From: Adiantum capillus-veneris
Taxonomy: Eukaryota > Streptophyta > Polypodiopsida > Polypodiales > Pteridaceae
Direction of reading: 5' to 3'
Length of the DNA stretch: 64,000 nucleotides
Assembly: GCA_014529385.2 (NCBI GenBank)
Contig: CM043960.1
Coordinates: 38,477,281 to 38,541,280 of the forward strand
A model generated the notes under the pieces. That model was not told where the DNA came from. It was given only the letters and a program-made list of their open reading frames with translations, and made no database searches. Both the position numbers and the translations under genes were made by a program. Every line of letters begins with the position of its first letter. The first letter of the stretch is position 1. Positions 32,525 through 45,250 of the stretch are shown piece by piece.

Positions 32525-33655
32525 GTGGATAGACCTTGGATAAAATGAAAATGAATCTTGTGAGAAATACATATACTTTTCAATCATTTCAAAACTCTCC
32601 ATTGCTTACCCATTGTACAATTTCATTAAAAACATAAAAAAGATGAACATTCATTATTTATAAAAAGTATTACATTTCATATCACTTGTAGTACATATGG
32701 CATCAATATATATGTTATCCCCACAATCAATTGTTTGAAGGCCATGGCTAGTAGTAATGCTCTACTATATGGGTAGAAGATTATTCACCATTTTTCCTAG
32801 CTGCTCCTTCAATTTCTCTTCATCCACCTATGTGAAAATCCAAGTTGTCTTCTAGAAGCAAGTGATGAAAAATGTACCTTATTTCTACAAGCTTTGCAAT
32901 GATTGCATTTTGATTTTCATTCAAATTTGACAAAGGCCATACATTTTCACTATTATGTTGATAGCCTCCTTGAACCATTGTTTACTATATATTGCTTTGC
33001 TGTTGGGAATGGCCTCCAAGGCATCCTAAAAAAATTTGATGGATGTCTCAAGATTGTTAGACACTGTGGCAAGAGATTAATGCACAATGTTAGTTTTTGA
33101 ATGACGAATAAAATAAAATGTGAACACAAAGCTATTTTATAGCATTTGAAAGGCTAATAAATATATATTAAATTGAATAGATGATTGATTTGACACCTCA
33201 ATAGCCTCATTCCCTATGACACTGTGCAAAACAATTATTTCTAAACAATGCTATGTACAAGTGGGCCAAACAAAAAACATATATTCGAAAAATCTTCAAC
33301 AATAGGATTCCAACATGGGGTGAAGACGTTAATAAGAGATAACAAACACTATTGGAGGAAAAAGAGAATCAAAAACCATCTACATATCTATGGTAGGATA
33401 GTTGCACTCTTGCTAAATTTTGCGTTGCATTTATATGCCCGCATCAAAAAATATACGTATAAAATGTATTATACGCCAAAATCCCGAATAATCACCGTAT
33501 AGCAGTTTTATTTCTTTTCGATCAAAATATTTATCGATCGAAAATCTTTCGATCAATTTTTTTTAATATATAAGCAACTGCAGGAGAAGGAGAAATAGAC
33601 AGCTACAGCTTGAGGTATAATTTTGAAGTTACTATTTTTTCTAACTTGTTTTTGT
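32525..33655. other. AT-rich spacer
   Basis: No gene recognised. Short frames at 32903-33100 and 33248-33502 carry no motif. Confidence 0.5.
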
Positions 33656-33659
33656 GTGT

Positions 33660-33975
33660 TGTGCAAGACTCGTGTGGTGTAGTTGTTTTTCTCTCACCGC
33701 AAAATTGGCTTGCAGGTTATAGGCCACTTCATGGTGTGTAGCCATCCGGCTCACTCTAAAAGTGGGTAGAAGCTAGTCACTTTTCTCGTGTTGTGCAGCC
33801 ACTTGGCTCACTGCAAAGAAGAGTTTTAGGACAGACTTTGATTCTCACTCGTGTGGTGTTTTAGTCTTATCTCTCACCACAGGGCTGAGTTAGAATTTAG
33901 TGGTCGACTCGTGGAGTACAGTAGGCATGATGCTACACCTCTCACTTTAGAGTGACCTATATGTTTCACAATTTA
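33660..33975. repeat. degenerate repeat of CTCGTGTGGTGTAG ... TCTCACC
   Basis: The pair 'CTCGTGTGGTGTAG' and 'CTCTCACCGCA' recurs about four times between 33669 and 33960 with uneven spacing. Probably an eroded tandem array or LTR internal repeat. Confidence 0.5.
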
Positions 33976-34394
33976 GATCGGCTCAATTCATCATTGAAAC
34001 ACAAGAGTTCTGCTCGTCAAACAGAGAGTGGGGAGATGCATAGTTTATTCCCTTGTCATTTCTGTGTGACACACTGTTTACTCTTGTGTTTCAAACTCCA
34101 GAGACACATCATTCTTCATCACTAGATGACTTGGTGTTGTCTTGGATGTAGATACATACGATATTTGTCCTACATATGAGATTGTTATATTGTCCACTAA
34201 TGTTTGTGTTGTGAGTTCCACACACTTCATTAGGGATTGGATTAAGTCATATCATCATTCTTACTCTACAAAGACATACAACATATATGTTTGTCTACCT
34301 AAGAGTGGAGAGATGCATACCTATGCCCTCTTCATCTTAGCATGACACGCCTTGTGTAACATTTAATGGACTAGTAAGTTGTGTGTAGCGGAAA
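33976..34394. other. spacer
   Basis: GAGAGTGGGGAGATGCATA near 34023 and GAGTGGAGAGATGCATACCT near 34302 form a loose direct repeat. No gene was seen. Confidence 0.4.
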
Positions 34395-35145
34395 TTGATA
34401 ACATATTGAGCATTTCATTTAAGAACAAGTTCCTAATGAGCATAAAGAGAGTACTTAACTGAGAAAGCAACATAGCAATTTACACCTAGCTAATTTGGCA
34501 TTGACAATACTTAAAAAGAGAGAGAAATAAAAAAATTGAGGACTGGATTTACATGGAGCCAGTCCCCCCCCCCCATAAAGACTTTGTATTATAGCTTCTC
34601 CCATCAAAGGAGACTTTTGTACAATACAATCTTTGTGTTCCTTGATATAACTAGTTGGTGTAATGAAAATGGAAGCTTCATACACCAAATTATGCTTGAA
34701 AAACACACCTAGTGTCCCTAGACTCAGTCCCAAGACCTCACACACCTTCAAAAATGGTGAGAGCTAGCAAGGAATGAGGATAGATTGAGAGGAAGAAGAG
34801 CTATCTTATGAGAAATAAGTATTCTCCTCACATAATCACTCTAATAGCATAGCTTAGCTTAGTAATTAGCATGGTAGAGGATATGAGCATGCCATTGAAG
34901 CTTGGATCTTGGTTGGATTTGCATTCCATAGCCAAGAGTTGTTGGTGCAAGCCTTTACTTCTCAATGCTTGGAGAAGGAGATGGAGTTTTTCTTGCACAC
35001 ATGAGTTGTTTGTGTGTGTGTGTAGCAATGAGTTAGATTAAAATGCAAACTTCTCTCTCATCTTGGTCAACCCCTCTTGCTAGATGCTCATGCTGGCATC
35101 CTATTGTCCCCTATAAAGCTTAGCCAATCACAAATTAGAAGCATA
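34395..35145 (-). repeat. LTR-like dispersed repeat D1
   Basis: Matches 58600-59325 in reverse complement: the landmark segments at 34500-34620, 34740 and 34880-35010 all have partners. The 34395 end reads TGTAGCGG on the plus strand (minus CCGCTACA), a plausible LTR end. No coding content. Confidence 0.75.
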
Positions 35146-35680
35146 ATTGCTAGCCTTGCGACATGTCTCCCCCTTTCCCCTTTCGTGAGAGCTTTAGGTA
35201 TTTAAATAATTTAATTAAACACTCATTGGACCTCTGAGTCTTCTGGCCAATAGGAATCGGGCAAGTCATTGGGCCGCTGAATGCTCATTGGACCCCTTGG
35301 TAGACTATCGAATAGTCTTCTAGGGAGCTTAATTTCTTTCCAAAAAGAAAAACACAAAACATTGCTTGCTCTCAAGCAGGCCATGCAACTGGCATCAACT
35401 GCGTCCTCAATGTGCATCTGCATATGTGTGCGCATGCTCGATGTGTTTTTGTTGCTTGGTGTATGCTTGTCTGCATGTGCTTTCTCTTTTTTCGCTCCTT
35501 GTTCTTCGAACACCTAAGCTATGTGCCCTTCTTCCATAATTCACATGAATCTTCACTTATGCTTGCTATTAAAGAATTTGTTCTTTCAAAACAGCCGCAC
35601 ATACTTGATTGTTTCACTTTTTTCTGTCAATCTTCATGCAGAGGCCTTTGAAATCTTTCTTGATTACTTGGCATAGCACA
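35146..35680. other. spacer with CTCATTGGACC motifs
   Basis: CTCATTGGACC occurs at about 35221 and 35284, and its complement near repeat D2 (58428). This suggests flanking parts of the same repeat family. No gene. Confidence 0.4.
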
Positions 35681-36362
35681 TGGAAGAATATGCCAAAATG
35701 TTTGAGGGATCTGACCTGGCGTGGTTGCCAGTGGATTTACTCAAGCATCTCTATGCGGCTGACAAAAACTTTCGCTTTTGCTTGTTGAGGTTTATTAAAG
35801 GCCTTATGGAACGGAACTAAAGGACAGAGGATGAAGATGATCTCATAGATTTGGGCATGGGTTCATAGGAACCCAATTCATTTCTTGGGACATGGTTCTG
35901 GTCTTACTTGTGCTTGAGGGCATGTTTAAGGAAAAATCAAAGGGAAAGGTCAACCAAAGACCACCTGTGACCATTGTGGAGGAATTAAATGAAGTTATCA
36001 AAGAGATTGATGAGCAGAATGCAGCATCTATGGTACTTGTCCTCTTGCAAGATCCCAGCTCCACCGAGGAGGAAGATCCGATGATAGAGGGAGATGAGGT
36101 GTTGGAGGAGGTCCCAGACCTCCAAATTCTCACTTTGCATGCAGTGGTGGTGGATGATCGTCACTTTCTATTCCTTGACAACATTGCAAAAATATTAGGA
36201 CTTAGAGAAGATGAGTCGCTCGTAGTGCTTGCTATCTATGCGGGCATGAAGGATCCCAGTGGAAAGGAAGAGAAAGTCAATTTGAAAATTGACTTTCAAG
36301 ACCAAGGTCTCCCAACAAGCCTCTCTTTCCTCCCCAATGAAAACAAACAGAAGTTGGTGTAA
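35680..36362 (+). pseudogene. unrecognised acidic ORF remnant
   Basis: A frame from about 35680 reads MEEYAKMFEGSDLAWLPVDL and LKHLYAADKNFRFCLLRFIK before a stop. A second frame (35892-36362) reads GKVNQRPPVTIVEELNEVIK, then DPSSTEEEDPMIEGDEVLEE, VVVDDRHFLFLDNIAKILGL and an end near SLSFLPNENKQKLV. They could be one protein joined across a frameshift. Family unknown; a retroelement accessory or host gene fragment is possible. It ends 130 bases before the LTR element's target-site duplication. Confidence 0.4.
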
Positions 36363-37607
36363 ACAGTAGCAAGTACACTTGTGGAAATCAAATCATGTGC
36401 CTCTTTCTATGAAAGCGTACCAAAAAGTGCTTTTCATCCACACAAACCACTGATCGTGATTGGTAGAGATGATTGATCTAGCATCGATCTTATTGTGAGA
36501 TCCCCAACCCCCCAATACCAAGAACGGGATGGGATCCTTGACAGGTCTCTAGGTATGATAAAAATCAGAGTCTCTAAACAAGAAAAATTCAAGGAATAGA
36601 CCTTTACCATTGACAATGAATTGGGGCTATAGCCTTAGAAGAAGACCTAGTCCTGTCTCGCATCAAAAATAGGACAACGTATTATAAGTCCAAAAAATAA
36701 TTTCGGCCCTATAACTTCCACAAATTGGGCTAAGGTATCCTCAACCAACGCTTTCCCCCCCCTAACATATGTGAGGGCACAGCCGCTGGTGGACTCCTCT
36801 TCCCAGTGAAGATGTTTTTTAAACGTTTTTAGTGCGCGGGGATGGATGACTAATCAGGTCCATCGTCCATGATTGACAACCTTAGTCAATCCCCACTTAC
36901 CACCCCGCACTCACACATGATTCTTTTGTTTCTAATTACTATCACATTGTTTTAACACTTAAAATAATAGTTTCTTTTAATTTTCCATCACAATAATTTC
37001 TTCAATCAATTATTAAAGACAACATTGAAAGCATTCTTTTAGAAAACAGACATCTTTAAACTTAAGACATGTACTATCAATCAAAACATTGTCCATAATA
37101 ACCATGACCAGTACTCTTCTTGTCTCAAGACCACCTAAGGGTGAAAAACGGCACCCATTCCTTATTCATAATCCAGAGTGGATAAACCCTGACCTAAGGT
37201 TCCGGGTGCCCATACAACTGGGCGGCTCCCCTATGATAAGAAAAACAGTATCCTAACTTATGTAGAAACATCAAGACATGACACAGAGTAGAAACTCAAC
37301 GTTCATGGAGGTAACCGACTTATCCGTAGCTGGAAAGCCATCATTATTCATCAAAATATACCAAGGAGTCGGAGGTGTCTTGAGACAAGCTCTCTTAAGG
37401 ATGATCAATCATATCTTTCCTAATTCAACCAGTTTTAACCCAAACAATTCTTTCTTACTTTATAAACAAATGCACGTTGGTTTCTTGGAAGTTACTTTTT
37501 GACCAACTATTCCTTTTCTAATTCTTACTCACTCCTTACGTATGCAATGTTAACTTATAAAAGGACTTAAACTATTTCAAGACTTAATTGAATAATGGGA
37601 AACCCAC

Positions 37608-37769
37608 CTGGGACTGATCGGCCATCTACTGCTGCGCTGGCGCCTGAAGACTCTCCTCCGTAGGCCTACTACTACGCCCAACTTCATCGTCGTGCGACGC
37701 TCTAGTTTGTTTTGGAGCTACGTCCTCATCATCAGATGTAGGATTTGTTCGGGTCCTTTTAGGTGCCAT
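37608..37769 (-). pseudogene. LTR-resident 54-codon exon (3' LTR copy)
   Basis: MAPKRTRTNPTSDDEDVAPK with RPTEESLQAPAQQ, then TAG at codon 48, and MADQSQ before CAG|GTGGGT. It has the same length and the same stop as the 5' LTR copy. This shows the stop was already in the RNA template when the element inserted. Confidence 0.55.
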
Positions 37770-38189
37770 AACTTCTTATCCTTATAAAAAGGGCGTCTAA
37801 TCATTAGGTAAATTATCCGAAAGCTAGACTTGAACTTTTGTATCCAATTTTATCGAAATCTAAGTTAAATGTATAGTCTTAATTGGTAAATTCTTGACCT
37901 CGTAATTTTTTATTTTCTTATATAATCATGATAACTTTTTCCACAACTTCCCTAAGGGTTTTCTAAGCTATCCTAATTTTCTTATAATTTTGTATATCTT
38001 TTTCCTATTCATTTTAAGCTTGGAATCTATTTATTTTAAGCTTAATATCTATTCTATTTATTTTCTCTCAAAGAGTTCATTTCTTCCACTTTATATCATA
38101 GGTTTACACTTACTATAATTTTCCTAAAAACTTTGGATCGCAAAGTCTATTTATTTTAATTAATCTTTTGCTAAAAATAGGATTTTTGG

Positions 38190-39840
38190 TCAATTATAAT
38201 TTTCTAAACTCACTAATTAACTATGGTATAATTATCACAAAGAGATAAGAATGTTTGTGACCTATGGTAATCCTCTTTTAATTTTCCAAATCAATTATCT
38301 CATTTTCATCTTTAATTTTAGCTAAAATTAGTATAAATGACTTAGATAAATATCTATAATAATTTTCTAACCTTGACATCATTATCCCAGTCTCTTTATC
38401 ATGTAATATAACTCTCATAAATAGCATGTAATCATATAACATGATTTAGTTATTTCCCCCTTTAGTTTTTAGCTAGAATTAGTATAATTTGACTAGACTA
38501 AATATCTATACTAAGTTTCTAACCTTGATATAATTATCACGGCCTTTTTATCATGTAGTCTAGCTCTGATAAATAGTATGTAATCATATCACATGATTTA
38601 CTAATTTCCCCCTTTACTTTACCCTCAAAAATAGTGTTTTTCTACTAAGATAATTAGCTAAACTAATTATTTGTGGTTAAGATAATTACCACGGGTTTGT
38701 TAAGATGTAATTTACCTCTGATAATTTCTCAAAGGTTTTCAATTTAATTTACTATTTTTCCCCATTAATTTGTCCTTAATAAAAGTGTTTTCCTACTGAG
38801 ATAATTAGTTAAACTAATTATCTGAGATCAAGATAATTATCAATGGTTTCCTAAGATGTGTTTTTTCTTTGCTAAATATCTCAAAGCATTTTGGATCAAT
38901 TTTCTCTTTTCCCCTATTTATTTTTCCCTTAAAATAGTGTAATTCTGCTGCCATAATTAGTTAAACAAATTATTTGAAATTATAAAAATAATCACAGGTT
39001 TATAGGATGTGTTTTTCCTTTCATAATTATCTCAAATAATTTTGGCTCAATTTTCTATTTTTTCTCTTTTAATTTCTCCTAGACAGTGTAATTATGCTGA
39101 GATAATTAGTAAAGCTAATTACCTATGGTTACCATAATTATCATGAGTTCCATACAATGTGTTTTACCTTTGATATTTATCTCAAAGCATTTTGAATCAA
39201 TTTGCTATTTTCTTCTTTTAATTTTCCCTAAAAGCAGTATAATTATGCTAAGATAATTAGTTAAACTAATTATCTAAGGTTAAGATAATTATCACGGGTT
39301 CCATAAGATATGGTTTACCTTTGATAATTATCTCAAAACATTTTGGATCAATTTTTTATTTTCTCCGTTTTAATTTCTCCTAAAAACAATGTAATTATAA
39401 TGGGATAATTAGTTAAACAAATTATCTGAGATTACAATACTTATTATGGGTTCCATAAGATGTGAGTTACCTCTAATAATTATCTCAAAGCATTTTCAAT
39501 CAGTTCGCTATTTTTCTCTTTTTAATTTTCCTTAAAAATAGTATAATTTTGCTAAGATAATGAGGTAAACTTATTATCCGAGGTTAAGATAATTATCACG
39601 AGTTTTCTAAGATGTGATTTATCTTTGATATTTATCTCAAAGAATTTTGGATCAATTTGCTATTTTCCTCCATTTAATTTTCCCTAAAAAGAGTTTAATT
39701 TTGCTAAAATAATTAGATAAACTAATTATCTGAGGTTAAAATAACTTTCACAGCTTCCCTAAGATGTGATTGACCTCTAATAAATATCTCAAAGCATTTT
39801 GGATTAGTTTGATCATTTCCCCTTTACTTTTCTCTCAAAA
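38190..39840. repeat. 151-bp tandem units inside the 3' LTR
   Basis: The phrase ATAATTAGTTAAACTAATTA recurs at about 38651, 38801, 38952, 39101, 39252, 39403, 39555 and 39708, a period near 151. Each unit also has ATTATCACGGGTT and ATCTCAAAGCATTTTGGATC. The 5' LTR has the same array at about 43000-44770, and the related LTR at 60130-63488 has a 152-bp version. Confidence 0.9.
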
Positions 39841-40236
39841 ACAATGTAATTTTGCTTAATTAATTATGAAAATTACTCAAAAAATTACAAGGTAATTTTT
39901 CTAGCATAATGACAGTTTAACACAATCCTAATAATAATATCATCTTAATTTAAACTTAATTAGTATAATTATCATTAATTTATGGTTAAAATGAGTAATT
40001 TCAGTCCTAATATGATATAATAATTAATTAGCTTAGTATCCCTAAGCTTAATCACAATAATCAACAGAGGATTTTGAATTAAGAGAGGATTTTTGAGTAT
40101 ACATAGGTTTAATCTTAAATTAATTAAGAAATTTGTAAATAGGTTAACCTATATTTGCTAATTAAGAAAGGTTAGTGCTAATTACCGTTGATTAACCAAC
40201 TAGAGCTTTGCTTTCTAGTGATTTCTGCATAGAGGT

Positions 40237-40686
40237 CTCTCTAGATGAGAGGTCTCTCAATCTCAAGATTCAAATTCTTTTCATACTATCGAGAACCTTT
40301 GTCACATTTGTTAGATCAACCCTTAATTTCTTGATTGAATGCTAATTTAACTTTAGATTCCTTAAGTAATTTGGGAAAGAAAATAATGTATACCATTATA
40401 TAAGTAACTCAAAGCTTTACATTATCGACTTATATTGGTTTACAAAACTATAGGATTGCTAACTGCGGCCAAGCGAGTGGCTCTTTTATCTTCCTCATTC
40501 ATAAAGAAAATATTTACAAGGATAGCTTTACAAAAGAGGCTTAGGGTATCTCATCCTAACTTGAGTAAAATTTTGCGGCCTTTAAAGAATCCGCATAGCT
40601 GGCTGACTCGGAATATGGTGATACAAACGATGGGTGTTTGTATTCAGATTTCTACAATCCTCTAACTGATTGGTATAATAGGTCTT
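40237..40686. other. rest of internal region of the LTR element
   Basis: Downstream of the internal ORF on the minus strand. No polypurine tract was found at its end, consistent with a deletion that also removed U3 of the 3' LTR. Confidence 0.4.
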
Positions 40687-41190
40687 TTACTCATTGAAAA
40701 TCAGAAAGTAAATTACAAGATCTAAATTCTTAGGGGTATTCTGAGAAAAAGTTCTGATTCTTCGATATGGAATTATCTCCACTACTTTATCCCATACCCA
40801 TTTGTTCATGGGTTTCCCCGTGCCTCCTGGATAAGTGGGAACAATGATACTCGAGTTTGGACCCAAGAAGTAGTACAATTGAACCACTCTTAGTTCCTCA
40901 GTCCAACGTAGTTTCTTTAAATCCGTGGTAAGACATCCCAGCTTCCAAGCATTGATGTAATAACTCGCGCCTTCATTGCTCCATTCGAGCTCCCAGCCTT
41001 TATCTATCCGAGTCAAATGAGGAGTGTGAGCCTTCATCAGTAGCTCCATCACGCTCCGTCGAAAAAAATAGTTTGGAGAACGACAAGCACTCTCATAAAT
41101 AATCTCAAAGACCTGGAACTTGCGATATTCAATCACAGGATCTTCCTGAATTATCGACGCATAAGCCTTTGGATTAGCTAACCAATTTTT
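40687..41190 (-). CDS. internal ORF of the non-autonomous LTR element
   Basis: Open from just after a T-rich stretch ending AACAAG (41191), with no ATG at its start: KNWLANPKAYASIIQEDPVI, then FEIIYESACRSPNYFFRRSV, TPHLTRIDKGWELEWSNEGA, RWTEELRVVQLYYFLGPNSS and GKPMNKWVWDKVVEIIPYRR, with a stop at 40687. Lack of an ATG plus a 3' splice-like start suggests it is a second exon joined to the exon in the LTR. About 168 residues, W/Y-rich. I see no zinc knuckle, protease or RT. It may be a capsid-like domain or a captured gene. Confidence 0.55.
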   Translation of the reverse strand, partial: KNWLANPKAYASIIQEDPVIEYRKFQVFEIIYESACRSPNYFFRRSVMELLMKAHTPHLTRIDKGWELEWSNEGASYYINAWKLGCLTTDLKKLRWTEELRVVQLYYFLGPNSSIIVPTYPGGTGKPMNKWVWDKVVEIIPYRRIRTFSQNTPKNLDLVIYFLIFNE

Positions 41191-41261
41191 CTTGTTAAAA
41201 AAAATTAAAAAAATTCAGATAGTACGAAATTTCTCCAAACTAACCCAGGCTCTGAAACCTA

Positions 41262-41274
41262 GGCTCTAATACCA
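41262..41274 (-). promoter_or_regulatory. primer-binding site (tRNA-Met type)
   Basis: Minus strand TGGTATTAGAGCC, two bases after the LTR end. The usual plant initiator-Met PBS is TGGTATCAGAGCC, so there is one mismatch. Confidence 0.85.
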
Positions 41275-42398
41275 CTTGTGAGATCGCCAACCCGCCAATA
41301 CCAAGATCGGGATGGGATCCTTGACAGGTCTCTAGGTCTGATAAAAAGAAGAGTTTCTAAACAAGAAAAATTCAAGGAATAGACCTTTACCATTGACAAT
41401 GGATTGGGTCTATAGCCTTAGAAGAAGACCTAGTCCTGTCTCGCATCGGAAACAGGACAATGTATTAAAAGTCCAAAAAATTATTTCGGCCCTATAACTT
41501 CTACAAATTGGGCTAAGGTATCCTCAACCAACGCTTTTTTCCCCCTAACATATCTGAGGGCACAGCCGCTGGTGGACTCCTCTTCCCAGTGAAGATTTTC
41601 TCCAAATGTTTTTAGTGCGGGGGGATGGATAGTTACCTGACTAATCAGGTCCACCCGTCCATGATTGACAACCTTAGTCAATCCCCACTTATCACCCCGC
41701 ACTCACACATGATTCTTTTGTTTTCAAATTACTATCACATTGTTTTAACACTTAAAATAATAGTTTCTTTTAATCTTCCATCACAATAATTTCTTCAATC
41801 AATTATTGAAGACAACATTGAAAGAATTCTTTTAGAAAACAGACATCTTTAAACTTAAGACAGGTAATGTCAATCAAAACATTGTCCATGATAACCATGA
41901 CCAGTACTCTTCTTGTCTCAAGACCACCTAAGGGTGAAAAACGACACCCATTCCTTATTCATAATCCAGAGTGGATAAACCCCGATCCAAGGTCTGGGTG
42001 CCCATACAACCGGGCGGCTCCCCTATGATAAGAAAAACGGTATCCTAACTTATGTAGACACATCAAGACATGACACGGAGTAGAAACTCAACGTTCATGG
42101 AGGTAACCGACTTATCCGTGGCTGGAAAGCCATCATTATTTATCACAATATACCAAGGAGTCGGAGGTGTCTTGAGACAAGCTCTCTTAAGGATGATCAA
42201 TCATATCTTTTCTAATTCAACCAGTTTTAACCCAAACAATTCTTTCCTACTTTATAAACAAATGCACGTTGGTTTCTTGGAAGTTACCTATTGACCAACT
42301 ATTCCTTTCTAATTATTACTCACTCCTTACGTATGCAATGTTAACTTATAAAAGGACTTAAACTATTTCAAGACTTAATTGAATAATGGGAAACCCAC

Positions 42399-42560
42399 CT
42401 GGGACTGATCGACCATCTAGTGCTGCGTTGGCGCCTGAAGACTCTCCTCCGTAGGCCTACTACTAGGCCCAGCTTCATCGTCGTGCGACGCTCTAGTTAG
42501 TTTTCGAGCTACGTCCTCATCATCAGATGTAGGATTTGTTCGGGTCCTTTTAGGTGCCAT
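42399..42560 (-). pseudogene. LTR-resident 54-codon exon (5' LTR copy)
   Basis: ATG at 42560 gives MAPKRTRTNPTSDDEDVARK, then GPSSRPTEESLQAP, a TAG at codon 48, and MVDQSQ up to a CAG|GTGGGT donor. The same 162 bp exon with a GTGG donor lies in the other two LTRs. Splicing from 42398 to the T-rich acceptor ending at 41191 would join it in phase with the internal ORF. It is basic then acidic and disordered; the role is unknown, perhaps the N-terminus of a gag-like protein. Confidence 0.55.
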
Positions 42561-45242
42561 AACTTCTTATCCTTATAAAAAGGGCGTCTAATCATTAGGT
42601 AAATTATCCGAAAGCTAGACTTGACCTTTTGTATCCAATTTTACCGAAATCTAGGTTAAATGTATAGTCTTAATTGGTAAATTCTTAACCTAGTAGTTTC
42701 TTATTTTCCTATATAATCATGATAGCTTTTTTCATAGCTTCCCTAAGGGTTTTCTAAGCTATCCTAATTTTCTTATAATTTTGTATATCTTTTTCCTATT
42801 TTTTCCATCGAATTTTAAGCTTGGAATCTGTTTATTTTGAGCTTAATATTTATTCTATTTATTTTCTCTCAAAGAGTTCATTTCCTCCACTTTATATCAT
42901 AGGTTTACACTTACTATACTTTTCCTAAAAACTTTGGATCGCAAAGTCTATTTGTTTTAATTAATCTTTTGCTAAAACTAGGATTTTTGGTCAATTATAA
43001 TTTTCTAAACTCACTAATTAACTATGGTATAATTATCACAAAGAGATAAGGATGTTTGTGACCTCTGATAATCATCTTTTAATTTTCCAACTCAATTATC
43101 TCATTTTCCTCTTTAATTTTAGCTAAAACTAGTATAATTTGACTTAGATAAATATCTATAATAATTTTCTAACCTTGACATCATTATCCCAGTGTAATAT
43201 AACTCTCGTAAATAGCATGTAATCATATAACATGATTTACTATTTTTCCCCTTTAGTTTTTAGCTAGAATTAGTATAATTTGACTAAACTAAATATCTAT
43301 ACTAAGTTTCTACCCTTTACATAATTATCACGGTCTTTTCATTATGTAATCTAGCTCTAATAAATATCATGTACTCATATAGCATGATTTACTAGTTTTT
43401 CTCTTTAGTTTTCAGTTAGGATTAGTATAATTTGACTTAAATAAATATCTATACTAAGTTTCTAACCTTGATATAATTATCATGGCCTTTTTATCATGTA
43501 GTCTAGTTCTGATAAATAGTATGTATCATATCACATGATTTACTAATTTCGTCCTTTGCTTTACCCTAAAAAATAGTGTTTTTCTACTAAGATAATTAGC
43601 TAAACTAATTATCTGTGGTTAAGATAATTACCACGGGTTTGTTAAGATGTGATTTACAACTGATAATTTCTCAAAGGTTATTAGTTTAATTTACTATTTT
43701 CCCCCATTAATTTGTCCTTAACAAAAGTGTTTTCCTACTGAGATAATTAGTTAAACTAATTATCTTAGATAAAGATAATTATCAAGGGTTTTCTAAGATG
43801 TGTTTTTTCTCTGATGATTATCTCAAAGCATTTTGGATCAGTTTGCTATTTTCCCCTTAAAACATTGTAATTCTACTACCATAATTAGTTAAACTAATTA
43901 TCTGAGGTTAAGATAATTATCACAGATTTCATAGGATGTGTTTTTTCTTTCATAATTATCTCAAATCATTTTGGATCAATTTTCTATTTTTTCGCTTTTA
44001 ATTTTCCCTAAAAATATTGTAATGATGCTGAGATAATTAATAAAACTAATTATCTATAATTATCTACAATTACCATAATTATCATGGATTCTATAAGATG
44101 TATTTTACCTTTGATAATTATCTCAAAGTATTTTGAATCAATTTACTATTTTCCTCCTTTTAATTTCTCATAAAAGAATTATAATTATGTTGAGATAATT
44201 AGTTAAACTAATTATCCGAGGTTAAGATAATTATTATGGGTTCCATAAGATATGGTTTACCTTTGATAATTATCTCAAAACATTTTGGATCAATTTTTAA
44301 TTTTTTCCCTTTTCATTTCTCCTAAAAATAGTGTAATTATGATGAGATAATTAGTTAGACTAATTATCTAAGGTTAAGATAATTATCACGGGTTCCATAA
44401 AATATGATTTACCTCTTATATTTATCTCAAAGTATTTCAATCAGTTTTCTATTTTCCTCTTTTTAATTTCTCTTAAAAATAGTGTAATTTTATTAAGATA
44501 ATTAGGTAAACTAATTATCTGAGATTAAGATAATTATCATGGATTTCCTAAGATGTGATTTACCTATGATATTTATCTCAAAGCATTTTGGATCAATTTT
44601 CTATTTTCCCCCTTTTAATTTTCCCTAAAAATAGTGTAATTTTGCTAAAATAATTAGGCAAAATAATTATCTGAGGTTAAGATAAATATCACGGGTTTCC
44701 TAAGATGTGATTTACCTCTGATAAATATCTCAAAGCATTTTGGATTAGTTTGATTATTTTTTCCTTTACTTTTCTCTCAAAAATAGTGTAATTATGCTTA
44801 ATTAATTATGAAAATTACTCAGAAAATTACAAGTTAGTTTTCCTAGCATAATGATAGTCTAACACAACTCTGATAATAATCTCATCATAATTTAAACTTA
44901 ATTAGTATAATTATCATTAATTTATGGTTAAAATGAGTAATTTCAGTCCTAATATGATATAATAATTAATTAGCTTATTATCGCTAAGCTTAATCACAAT
45001 AATCAACAAAGAATTTTGAATTAAGAGAGGATTTTTGAGTATACATAGGTTTAATCTTCAATTAATGAAGAAATTTGTAAATAGGTTAACCTAGCTTTGC
45101 TAATTAAGAAAGGTTAGTGCTAATTACCGTTGATTAACCAACTAGAGCTTTGCTCTCTAGTGATTTCTGCGTAGAGGTCTCTCTAGATGAGAGAGAATGT
45201 ACCAAGGCTCCGAGTCTGTCTGAAATTGTGAAGCAAGGGTCA

Positions 45243-45250
45243 TATTTATA
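45243..45250 (-). promoter_or_regulatory. LTR TATA box
   Basis: TATAAATA on the minus strand, about 480 bases from the LTR start. The related LTR has TATAAATA at the equivalent place near 63080-63087. Confidence 0.7.

Larger units (their letters stand above)
36494..40236 (-). repeat. 3' LTR lacking U3
   Basis: Aligns throughout with 41277-45193 of the 5' LTR. Similarity ends at CTAGATGAGAG, about 50 bases after the TATA box of the 5' copy, so the whole U3 and TATA box are missing here. Either a deletion removed them with the end of the internal region, or the copy began near the transcription start. Confidence 0.85.

Noticed and set aside
37278-42294. Matching 74-residue plus-strand ORFs at 37278 and 42070
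   Set aside because: They match because they lie in the two LTRs of one element; the related LTR at 60130 does not keep the frame, so coding is unlikely.
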